The notes below the pieces were generated by a model, which was not told the DNA's origin, ran no database searches, and saw only the letters and a program-made list of their open reading frames with translations. Source: Ignavibacteriota bacterium (GTDB taxonomy: Bacteria > Bacteroidota > Ignavibacteria > Ignavibacteriales > Melioribacteraceae). Taken from it: a stretch of DNA of 64,000 nucleotides. The stretch spans positions 1,550,001 through 1,614,000 of the forward strand of contig JADJWT010000001.1 of NCBI GenBank assembly GCA_016716225.1, in the 5' to 3' direction. Positions within the stretch are counted from its first letter, which is position 1. Each line of letters opens with the position of its first letter. This document shows positions 55,398-63,236 of this stretch, piece by piece. The translations under genes and the position numbers were made by a program.

Positions 55398-56219
55398 ATG
55401 AAAAATAATAATCTTCCAATAAAAGCTTACAGAAATATTGATTTTTTAACTTCGCAAGATGCAAGAATTATTAGAATATTATCGGAATTTTTAGAACCAA
55501 AATCGAGGTTTAACAAATTTAATATTGTTGATACAATTGTGTTTTTTGGTTCTGCAAGATTAAAATCTGGAAAAGATGCAAAAAAGAGTTTGAGAACTTT
55601 TCTAAATGAAACTTCAGAAAAAAGTAAAAATTATTCAAAAAATTTGAAAAAGTTAGAAAATTTAGTTCGTATGTCAAAATATTATGAAGATGCAGTTGAA
55701 CTTTCTAAAAGATTAACAACTTGGTCAATGAATTTATCAACCAGCAAAAAAAGATTCATAATTTGCAGCGGCGGCGGACCCGGAATTATGGAAGCCGCAA
55801 ATAAAGGCGCAAAACTTGCCGGCGGTGAATCAATTGGATTAAATATTAGCATTCCATATGAGCAATTCGTAAATAAATATGTTAATAAAGATTTAGCTTT
55901 TGAATTTCATTACTTTTTTATGAGGAAATTTTGGTTTGCTTATTTAGCAAAAGCATTAATTGTTTTTCCTGGCGGATTTGGAACTGTTGACGAGTTTATG
56001 GAAATATTAACTTTAGTACAAACCGGAAAAATTAAAAAAGATATGAAAGTTATTGTTTATGACGAAAATTACTGGAAAAGTATAATAAATTTTCAAGCAT
56101 TTATTGAAAACGGAATGATTGACGAAAGTGATTTGAATTTGTTCGATTTTTGTAATTCTGTTGATGAAGTATTTAATAAGATTGTAAGTTATTTTGAAAA
56201 ACATTATTTGAATAAATAA
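55398..56219 (+). CDS. LOG-family nucleotide-processing protein (TIGR00730-like)
   Basis: The ATG after GGAAATAA is used; the longer frame begins at TTG without a ribosome site. The Rossmann-like domain shows ICSGGGPGIMEAANKGAKLAG and the catalytic PGGFGTVDEFMEIL (PGGxGTxxE). These signatures belong to the LOG group, which hydrolyses cytokinin or other nucleoside monophosphates to base and ribose phosphate and is often misnamed lysine decarboxylase. An N-terminal extension of about 90 residues makes it longer (273) than minimal LOG (about 190), as in the long bacterial subgroup. Confidence 0.9.
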   Translation: MKNNNLPIKAYRNIDFLTSQDARIIRILSEFLEPKSRFNKFNIVDTIVFFGSARLKSGKDAKKSLRTFLNETSEKSKNYSKNLKKLENLVRMSKYYEDAVELSKRLTTWSMNLSTSKKRFIICSGGGPGIMEAANKGAKLAGGESIGLNISIPYEQFVNKYVNKDLAFEFHYFFMRKFWFAYLAKALIVFPGGFGTVDEFMEILTLVQTGKIKKDMKVIVYDENYWKSIINFQAFIENGMIDESDLNLFDFCNSVDEVFNKIVSYFEKHYLNK

Positions 56220-56243
56220 AAAATCCAGCTTTTGCTGGATTTT
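56220..56243. terminator. Bidirectional terminator between LOG and rpsU genes
   Basis: AAAATCCAGC pairs perfectly with GCTGGATTTT around a TTTT loop, filling the 27-base gap between two converging genes. Confidence 0.85.
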
Positions 56244-56246
56244 AAC

Positions 56247-56444
56247 TTAATTCTGATTTTTCAAATTCTCTTTATATGCGCGTCTTTTAGCTTTAATTCT
56301 TTCCATTCGTTTTTCAATTGAAGGCTTTGTAAAGAAAGTTCTTTTCTTGAATTCCTTTAGAACACCGGATCTTTCATATTTTTTCTTAAATCTCTTTAAT
56401 GCTCTATCAATGTTTTCGTTTTCCGAAATATTAATTCCAACCAA
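56247..56444 (-). CDS. rpsU: 30S ribosomal protein S21
   Basis: This small basic ribosomal protein is needed for initiation on mRNA. The 65 residues show the family pattern ENIDRALKRFKKKYERSGVL, then EFKKRTFFTKPSIEKR and a basic tail. The start is TTG, supported by AGGTG 7-8 bases upstream. Many Bacteroidota S21 proteins begin at the equivalent residue. Confidence 0.93.
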   Translation of the reverse strand: MVGINISENENIDRALKRFKKKYERSGVLKEFKKRTFFTKPSIEKRMERIKAKRRAYKENLKNQN

Positions 56445-56537
56445 TTAAATTCACCTGCCTTCGTTTTTGGTTTGCTTTTTAAGTTATAAAAAATTTGAAC
56501 AGTAAAATAAGCAGAAAATTAGTTTTTTCAAATAATA

Positions 56538-57989
56538 TTAATCGAAAATAATGCCGTTTCCGTAAGTTTTAATTCCGCTTTCAAGATTATAAATAAATCC
56601 GTTTATTACATTAAATATCAATTTTCCGTTTTTCCAAATTGTAAAATTTGCACTTTTTTGATATCCTGGTTCTAAATCAATATTATTTTCATTTATTAAA
56701 ATGTTTAAAGGAATTTCACTGAAATCAAAATTTTTCGGAATATATTTAACTTTTATAAAACCAATTCCTTTTTTTATTAGTTCATCAAAATTGAGTTTTG
56801 TAAAATCGGAATCAATTTCGGTAAAAATTTGTGATTCCTTAATTTCACATCCAGAAAGATCAAATTCCTCATAACCGTAAAAAATTGATAAATCTCCCCA
56901 ATCTTCAATTTTGCTCACAAAATACGAATTTGTGTTATTAGAAATTTGTTCTTCATTATTAATTCCAACATCAACCAAATAATTTTTTCCGTTTTTAATA
57001 ATTGTGAGATTTTTTAGTAAAACATCAAAAAGCAATTTATCGTTAAATGGAATAGAATGATATTTTTCAATTTCAGCATTTTTGTAAGTTTTTTTTGCAA
57101 TAGAATTTAATCCACTTAAAATTGCAGTAAAATTTAATTTACGCACAAATTGTTTTTCGGTATCATTTTTCCACCCGCCGGATTCTATAAGAACTGAACC
57201 GGTTCCCCATTTTATAAAATTATCTCCAAACGCACGCGGTTCAAAATCATCATTGTATTTTGCAATGTGTCCGGGAATATATTTATTTAAACTCTCAAAC
57301 ATTCTCACAATTAATTTCATTGTGTTTGATCTTACTTCATTTATTTCTTTTTCATAATTGAAAGCAGGAGCTAAAAAAGAAATTGTTGCCGATTTATAAC
57401 TTTTTCCAGAAGTATATCTTGTGCTTTGATCATGAAGATTAAAAGCAAATTTCGGATTTAAACTATCACGCACAGATTTTAAAATTTGTGATTCGGGAAA
57501 TTGCAAACGAAGTGCATCTCTGTTTAAGTCAATATCCAAAGCATTTCTTCGCTGATATTTTTCTGCACCATCCGGATTTAACATTGGAATAAAATAAATT
57601 TTTAAACTGTCCAAAATTTCTTTGCGGAAATTTTTTAATTCATCATTTGAGCTGAAAAAATTAAAAATATCAAACAAAGCCATTGTTGCAGTTGATTCAT
57701 CGCCGTGCATTTGCGACCAAATTAAAACTGTTGTTTTTCCTTTACCAATAGATAAAAGATAAATTTCTTTTTCTTCAATTGATTTTCCGGCAATATCAAC
57801 TTTGAAATTTTTATTTAATTTTATTTTTTCAATTTGTGATTTGAGTTGGGAATGAGTGAAATTTTTTTTGTTAAATTCCGCTGATTTATATTTTGAATAA
57901 TTTTCGTAAATGATTTGAGAAAAATCAGTTTGAGCCATAATTGAATTAAAAAAAAGAAAAGTTAAAAGTAATATTAAGAATATTTTCAT
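56538..57989 (-). CDS. Exported M14 family zinc carboxypeptidase
   Basis: The ATG at 57989 is preceded by AAGGAATTAGAG and starts a signal peptide ending SIMAQ; the longer TTG frame is rejected. Zinc ligands are read as His95 and Glu98 (MHGDES) and His186 (FNLHDQ). Asn/Arg for substrate lies in DLNRDALRL, and the catalytic base is Glu269 (SVLIESGG). The C-terminal approximately 190 residues are beta-rich with no known motif. The enzyme probably degrades peptides or peptidoglycan stems outside the cytoplasm. It lacks the T9SS tail seen in the M1 enzyme. Confidence 0.9.
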   Translation of the reverse strand: MKIFLILLLTFLFFNSIMAQTDFSQIIYENYSKYKSAEFNKKNFTHSQLKSQIEKIKLNKNFKVDIAGKSIEEKEIYLLSIGKGKTTVLIWSQMHGDESTATMALFDIFNFFSSNDELKNFRKEILDSLKIYFIPMLNPDGAEKYQRRNALDIDLNRDALRLQFPESQILKSVRDSLNPKFAFNLHDQSTRYTSGKSYKSATISFLAPAFNYEKEINEVRSNTMKLIVRMFESLNKYIPGHIAKYNDDFEPRAFGDNFIKWGTGSVLIESGGWKNDTEKQFVRKLNFTAILSGLNSIAKKTYKNAEIEKYHSIPFNDKLLFDVLLKNLTIIKNGKNYLVDVGINNEEQISNNTNSYFVSKIEDWGDLSIFYGYEEFDLSGCEIKESQIFTEIDSDFTKLNFDELIKKGIGFIKVKYIPKNFDFSEIPLNILINENNIDLEPGYQKSANFTIWKNGKLIFNVINGFIYNLESGIKTYGNGIIFD

Positions 57990-58113
57990 CTCTAATTCCT
58001 TCAAATTTTGTAGTTGTTTAAAAATCTTAATAATTAACGAATAATATATTGAACAATTTTTATTTAATTCATAGGAATTTTTCTATAAATTAGAAGCTAA
58101 TTTATATTGAAGT

Positions 58114-58890
58114 ATGGGAAAAATAATTTCAGTAACAACTCCCAAAGGCGGAGAAGGAAAAACTACAACGGCTGTAAATTTAGCCGTAGCATTTGCGCAA
58201 AGCGGAAAACGGACTTTATTAATTGATTTAGATCCTTCCGGGCAATGTGCGCCAACTCTTGGTTTAAAATCTTCCCAAATTTCCGGTGATTTGTTAGATG
58301 TTCTTACTTTTGAAAAAGCATTTAAAAGTGTAATTCATAAAACTTTTGATAATAATTTAGATTTTATTCCAATGCGCCAGCTTGATTATCAAGCAGAAGT
58401 GAAACTTTCTAATATTACTTCGGATGAATTAATTCTTAAAAGTGTGTTAGATTCGGAAATATATTCATATCATTATATAATATTTGATTGTCCGCCCTCG
58501 CTAATTGGAACAACTACAAATATTTTAATGATTGCAGATTCTGTAATAATTCCGGTTAGAGCTGCAAGATCTTCATTAAATGAAGTTGCAAGAGTGATGA
58601 AACATATTGATTTGGTTAGAATGAAATATAATTCAAACTTAAAAGTTGAAGGAATTCTTCTTACAATGTATGAGCAGAATACAAAAGCCGCATATTATGC
58701 AAAAAAAGTTTTATTAAGAGAATTTCCGAATTTCTTATTTCAATATGTAATTCCAAAAAATGTGGAAGTTTCGGAATCAACATTTCATAGTGTACCAATT
58801 CTTGTTTATAATCCGGAAGCAAAAGCTTCTGTTGCGTATAGAAAATTAGCTGATGAACTTATTGGAAGAAATTCTGTTCATCTAATTTAA
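58114..58890 (+). CDS. ParA/Soj-type partition ATPase
   Basis: The deviant Walker A TPKGGEGKTTTAVNLA has both lysines (Lys11, Lys16), with Glu14 where Val is usual. The Walker A' DLDPSGQCAPTLGL (first Asp near residue 38) and Walker B YHYIIFDCPPSL complete the P-loop. No N-terminal DNA-binding helix-turn-helix is present, so it is of the small chromosomal or MinD/ParA-like type. No ParB gene or parS-like site is seen in the window; cargo is unknown. It converges on the second STAS gene with a 4-base overlap. Confidence 0.88.
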   Translation: MGKIISVTTPKGGEGKTTTAVNLAVAFAQSGKRTLLIDLDPSGQCAPTLGLKSSQISGDLLDVLTFEKAFKSVIHKTFDNNLDFIPMRQLDYQAEVKLSNITSDELILKSVLDSEIYSYHYIIFDCPPSLIGTTTNILMIADSVIIPVRAARSSLNEVARVMKHIDLVRMKYNSNLKVEGILLTMYEQNTKAAYYAKKVLLREFPNFLFQYVIPKNVEVSESTFHSVPILVYNPEAKASVAYRKLADELIGRNSVHLI

Positions 58891-59276
58891 GCAGCAGTTG
58901 CAGTTTCTAAATTCGAATAAATATCAAAAATCTTATCAAGTTTTGTAATTCTAAAAATTGTTAATTGTCTAATATCTTTAACAACAATATCAACTTTTGA
59001 TTTATAATTTTTATTAAACGAAATTATTGTGCTCAAAAATGTTGAATCAATAAAATTGCACGAACTTAAATCAAAGATTATATTGTTTTTAGAACTATCC
59101 AAAAACATTTTGAGAAAATTTTTAAATAATTCAGATTCGTTTGCAGTTGCTCTAATTAAATTTATATGAACAATTATTTTTTGGTTTATTTCTGATTTTG
59201 TAAACATATTTGTTGAATTTGGTGTAATCCAAGATTGATTTAAAAATTCTTTTCTTTCAAATAAATTGGTTTCCAT
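58887..59276 (-). CDS. Second STAS-domain protein
   Basis: The 129-residue protein is a paralogue of the STAS protein at 48615. The shared pattern is HINLIRATANESELFKNF against VNLTRATVSESKDF, and NFIDSTFLSTII against YFMDSIFFGTLV. The phosphorylatable Ser is kept (IDST). An N-terminal approximately 28-residue stretch (ETNLFERKEFLNQSW) is unrelated. AAGGAGAGAA directly before the ATG is a near-ideal ribosome site. The convergent overlap with the ParA-type gene may allow mutual transcriptional interference. Confidence 0.84.
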   Translation of the reverse strand: METNLFERKEFLNQSWITPNSTNMFTKSEINQKIIVHINLIRATANESELFKNFLKMFLDSSKNNIIFDLSSCNFIDSTFLSTIISFNKNYKSKVDIVVKDIRQLTIFRITKLDKIFDIYSNLETATAA

Positions 59277-59428
59277 TTCTCTCTCCTTTATATCTTTTCC
59301 TAAAGATTAACAGCCAATTTATTGAATAGAAAAATTTAAATTGTGATTCAAATCAATTTAAAATTTACTTTCTGTTTCGTAATGGTTTAAAATTTTCCAA
59401 AATCCAATTTTTCAGAAGTTTTTTGAAA

Positions 59429-60073
59429 TTAATACATTAATCCAATATTAATTGTTAAAGTAACTTGCTGAATATTTTTTTCAAAAGTTCCGTAATATTG
59501 CTCAATTCCTTCACCAAAAAGCTGATGGTAATAATAACGAATATTAATTCCGGTCAAATTATTAACATTTGTGCCAAAATTTGCACCAAATCCAACATAA
59601 CCGCCAATTCCATATTTAGCTTGAGCATAACCGAGCGAATTGAAAAATTCTCTTGGAGCTGGAGTTGTAATAAACATTGTAGGACCAATTGCAGCAGAAA
59701 TATATGGTCTTAAATTATCGGTGAGAGATTCATAAAATAATCTATATTGAATTCCAACATTTAGAGGAAGTAAGTATAGTCTGTTTTTCTTTCCATAAAT
59801 TGGAAGCGGATAACCAAAAATATCATATCGTTCAATTTCTCGCTCATGTTTGGATTCTGAAATTGAGAAATCAGAAAATACAGTCAAAGTATTAGTTAAA
59901 CTATGTCTGTAAAAAGCCCCAAGTCCAAAACCACCCTCTCCAATCATTAAATCTAAACCAAGCGCATTATCCGGAAAATCTATATTTGGTTTTTCTTCGC
60001 CAAGCTGTCCAATTTTTTGGGAATAATTTATTACAAAAGGAATGATCAAAAAAAATAAAAGAAATTTTTTCAT
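59429..60073 (-). CDS. Small outer-membrane beta-barrel protein
   Basis: A signal peptide (about 1-18, ending INYSQ) is followed by alternating amphipathic strands rich in Tyr, Phe and Gly (LGLDLMIGEGGFGLGAFYRH, YISAAIGPTMFIT, YGIGGYVGFGANFG). The last strand ends in an aromatic/hydrophobic LTINIGLMY. The 214 residues suggest an eight-stranded OmpA/OmpW-like barrel without a periplasmic domain. The function is unknown. The gene is single, with a approximately 150-base AT-rich spacer downstream to the STAS gene. Confidence 0.8.
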   Translation of the reverse strand: MKKFLLFFLIIPFVINYSQKIGQLGEEKPNIDFPDNALGLDLMIGEGGFGLGAFYRHSLTNTLTVFSDFSISESKHEREIERYDIFGYPLPIYGKKNRLYLLPLNVGIQYRLFYESLTDNLRPYISAAIGPTMFITTPAPREFFNSLGYAQAKYGIGGYVGFGANFGTNVNNLTGINIRYYYHQLFGEGIEQYYGTFEKNIQQVTLTINIGLMY

Positions 60074-60180
60074 GGTTTTCTCAAAATTGCTTACATTTTA
60101 AAATATACAATTATTTGGAAAAATCAACACAATAATTATACAATAGAAGTTCAAAAATCCATGCAAAATTTGGGGACAAT

Positions 60181-60684
60181 ATGGCAGTAAATTTGGAGAT
60201 AAAAGTTAAGTTAGAAACATTTGATGAAATTTTAAAAATTCTTTCTGAAAAAAATGTTTTCCAAAATCAAACAATTTTACAAAAAGATATTTATTATAAA
60301 ATTCCGGCTGGACTTTTAAAATTGCGAAAGCATAATGATGGGTATGAATTAATTAAATATCAGCGGAATGAAAAAGATGGTGAAAGATGGAGCAATTATT
60401 TTGTTTTAAATATTTCCGGAGAAACTGTTGAAAATTATTTTGATGATATTTTTGAAACCGAAACAGTTGTAGAAAAAATACGTGAATTATACATTTACAA
60501 AAGCACAAGAATTCATTTGGATGAAGTTAAAAATTTAGGAAAATTTATAGAATTAGAAACTGTTGTTAAAAATATTTCTCAAGTTGAAGCAAAAACAGAG
60601 TTTGATGAAATTGTGAAATTTTTAGAATTGGATTTTGAAAATCAAATTAAAAAATCTTATAGAGATTTGATTTTAGAAAAATAA
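60181..60684 (+). CDS. CYTH-domain protein (class IV adenylate cyclase/ThTPase-like)
   Basis: CYTH enzymes are triphosphate tunnel metalloenzymes acting on ATP, thiamine triphosphate or tripolyphosphate. Tunnel residues are visible: NLEIKVKL (ExExK position), LLKLRKH, ELIKYQRN, STRIHLDEVKNLG, KFIELETVV and the terminal SYRDLIL. The pattern with IHLDEVKNLGKFIELE fits the class IV cyclase/CyaB subgroup. The 167 residues are typical. GGGG lies 6 bases before the ATG. The substrate is not assignable from sequence alone. Confidence 0.86.
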   Translation: MAVNLEIKVKLETFDEILKILSEKNVFQNQTILQKDIYYKIPAGLLKLRKHNDGYELIKYQRNEKDGERWSNYFVLNISGETVENYFDDIFETETVVEKIRELYIYKSTRIHLDEVKNLGKFIELETVVKNISQVEAKTEFDEIVKFLELDFENQIKKSYRDLILEK

Positions 60685-60771
60685 AATAGAACACAGAAAA
60701 CGCAGAAGAAATTGATAATCACTCAAAAAACAATGAGAATCTTTTTTTCAGTGTCATCTGCGTTCTATTTT
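60684..60771. repeat. Imperfect inverted repeat between converging genes
   Basis: The left end AATAGAACACAG...ACGCAGAAG is mirrored by the right end ATCTGCGTTCTATT, with about 50 bases between. It fills the gap between the CYTH and aconitase genes and could act as a weak bidirectional terminator. The form suggests a dispersed palindromic element. Confidence 0.5.
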
Positions 60772-60785
60772 TCAATATTATAAAA

Positions 60786-63047
60786 TTATTTATTTTGTGC
60801 TGCAATTAAATTTAATGCGCTACCGGCTTTAAACCATTCAATTTGATTTGCATTAAATGTATGATTTAACATTACTTCATCGGTTGTTCCATCAGAATGT
60901 TTCATAATCATTTTTACTTGTGAACCGGGAGCTAAATTTTTTACACCAAGCAAGCTGATTTTATCATCTTCTTTTACTTTATCATAATCTGCGGGATTAT
61001 CAAAAGTTAACGGAAGCATTCCTTGTTTCTTCAAATTAGTTTCGTGAATTCGTGCAAAACTTCTAACAATAATAGCTTTACCGTTTAAGAATCTTGGTTC
61101 CATTGCTGCATGTTCACGAGATGAACCTTCGCCATAATTTTCATCACCAACAACAACCCAGCCCAAACCTTCTGCTTTATATTCACGGGCAACTTTACTT
61201 ACATTTTTATATTCTTCAGTGAAAACATTTTTCACTTCCCCAGCTTTATCAGTAAATGCATTTATTGCACCCAAAAATAAATTATCTGAAATGTTATCTA
61301 AATGTCCGCGGAATTTTAGCCAAGAACCAGCCATAGAAATATGATCGGTTGTACATTTACCTTTTGCTTTTAACAATAATGGTAATTCGATAAAATCATT
61401 TCCATCCCATTCATTAAATCTTTCTAAAAATTGAAGTCTTTTACTTTCAGGTTTTATAATTACTTCTGTGTTATAAAATTTTTCGGATGGAGCTATAAAG
61501 CCTTCCAAATCTGGCTTAAATCCATCTTTCGGCAATTCATCTCCATAAGGAGAATCTAATTTTATTTCTTCACCTTTATCATTTACCAAAACATCAGTTT
61601 CAGGATTAAATGTAATTTTTCCGGCAATTGTTAAAGCTGTTGTTATTTCGGGAGATGCAACAAAAGCTAATGTATTAGGATTTCCGTCTTGGCGTTTTGC
61701 AAAATTTCTGTTGAATGAAGTTACAATGCTGTTTCTTTTTTGTTCGGGATTATCCATTCTTTGCCACATTCCAATGCAAGGTCCGCAAGCATTTGAAAGA
61801 ACAACTCCGCCAAAATCCGTAAGAGTTTTTAATTGTCCATCGCGTTCAATTGTTGCTCTAACTTGCTCAGAGCCCGGAGTGATTGTGAATTGTGATTTTG
61901 CCTTTAATCCTTGTGACATTGCTTGTTTTGCAATATTTGCAGCGCGGTCAATATCTTCATAACTTGAATTTGTGCAGCTTCCAATTAATCCAACACTTAG
62001 TTCTTCCGGAAAATCATTTTCTTTTGCTGTTTCTTTCATTTTTGAAATTGGAATTGCACGATCCGGAGTGTATGGTCCATTCAAGTGAGGTTCAAGTTCG
62101 CTTAAATTAATTTCTATAATTTGATCAAAATATTTTTCGGGATTTTCATAAACTCCATCATCGGCAGTTAAAAGTTTTGCGTGTTGTGTTGCTAATTCCG
62201 CAACATCTACGCGATCGGTAGCTTTTAAATATGCTGCCATTTTTTCATCGAAAGCAAAAGTAGAAGTAGTTGCTCCAATTTCTGCGCCCATATTGCAGAT
62301 TGTTCCTTTTCCGGTACAAGAAATTGATTTTGCACCTTCACCAAAATATTCCACAATTGCACCGGTTCCACCTTTTACGGTTAAAATTCCGGCAACTTTT
62401 AAAATCACATCTTTTGGTGATGTCCAACCCGAAAGTTTTCCGGTTAATTTTATTCCAATTAATTTTGGCCATTTCAATTCCCAAGCCATTCCAGCCATAA
62501 CATCAACAGCATCTGCACCACCAACTCCAATTGCAATCATTCCCAATCCGCCGGCATTTGGTGTGTGAGAATCTGTTCCAATCATCATTCCGCCAGGAAA
62601 TGCATAATTTTCTAAAACTACTTGGTGAATAATTCCGGCTCCTGGTTTCCAAAATCCAACACCAAATCTTTTTGAAATGCTTTCTATAAAATTATAAACT
62701 TCCTCATTTTCATCCTTTGCTCTTGCTAAATCTGCTACGGCTCCAACTTGCGCTTGAATTAAATGATCGCAGTGAGATGTAGAAGGAACTGCAACACTTT
62801 TTCTTCCAGAATGCATAAATTGCAAAAGAGCCATTTGCGCTGTTGCATCTTGCATTGCAACTCTATCCGGAGCTAAATCCACATAATCTTTTCCACGAAT
62901 AAATTCTTTTTTTGTTGGTTCCCATAGATGAGCATATAAAACTTTTTCGGAGTAAGTCATTGGTCTGCCTAAAACTTCTCGGGCAGAATCTTGTTTACTT
63001 TTCATATTTGCATAAACTTTTTGAATCATATCAAAGTTTGCAGTCAT
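60786..63047 (-). CDS. acn: Aconitate hydratase
   Basis: It interconverts citrate and isocitrate through a [4Fe-4S] cluster in the TCA cycle. Cluster cysteines are read in LIGSCTNSSYED and SNACGPCIGMW. Substrate motifs include GTDSHTPNAGGLG, NRNFAKRQDGN (Arg) and GEGSSREHAAMEPRF in the swivelling domain. At 753 residues and by these motifs it resembles the mitochondrial-type aconitase rather than the approximately 890-residue bacterial AcnA or AcnB. TAGGAGAATATAA precedes the ATG. It is monocistronic. Confidence 0.95.
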   Translation of the reverse strand: MTANFDMIQKVYANMKSKQDSAREVLGRPMTYSEKVLYAHLWEPTKKEFIRGKDYVDLAPDRVAMQDATAQMALLQFMHSGRKSVAVPSTSHCDHLIQAQVGAVADLARAKDENEEVYNFIESISKRFGVGFWKPGAGIIHQVVLENYAFPGGMMIGTDSHTPNAGGLGMIAIGVGGADAVDVMAGMAWELKWPKLIGIKLTGKLSGWTSPKDVILKVAGILTVKGGTGAIVEYFGEGAKSISCTGKGTICNMGAEIGATTSTFAFDEKMAAYLKATDRVDVAELATQHAKLLTADDGVYENPEKYFDQIIEINLSELEPHLNGPYTPDRAIPISKMKETAKENDFPEELSVGLIGSCTNSSYEDIDRAANIAKQAMSQGLKAKSQFTITPGSEQVRATIERDGQLKTLTDFGGVVLSNACGPCIGMWQRMDNPEQKRNSIVTSFNRNFAKRQDGNPNTLAFVASPEITTALTIAGKITFNPETDVLVNDKGEEIKLDSPYGDELPKDGFKPDLEGFIAPSEKFYNTEVIIKPESKRLQFLERFNEWDGNDFIELPLLLKAKGKCTTDHISMAGSWLKFRGHLDNISDNLFLGAINAFTDKAGEVKNVFTEEYKNVSKVAREYKAEGLGWVVVGDENYGEGSSREHAAMEPRFLNGKAIIVRSFARIHETNLKKQGMLPLTFDNPADYDKVKEDDKISLLGVKNLAPGSQVKMIMKHSDGTTDEVMLNHTFNANQIEWFKAGSALNLIAAQNK

Positions 63048-63236
63048 TTATATTCTCCTAACTTTTTAAATAATTTTTTTAAAGTTAACTAATTTCCAAA
63101 TATTTTTCTTTAGAATATAAAATAAACTGAATGTAAATATGTTTTAAGAAAATAAAATTTCGCAGAATTTTTACTCACAATTTTAAAATAAGTGAAGTTT
63201 TATGTGACATCGAATATATTTTAATTCAATTGAAAA

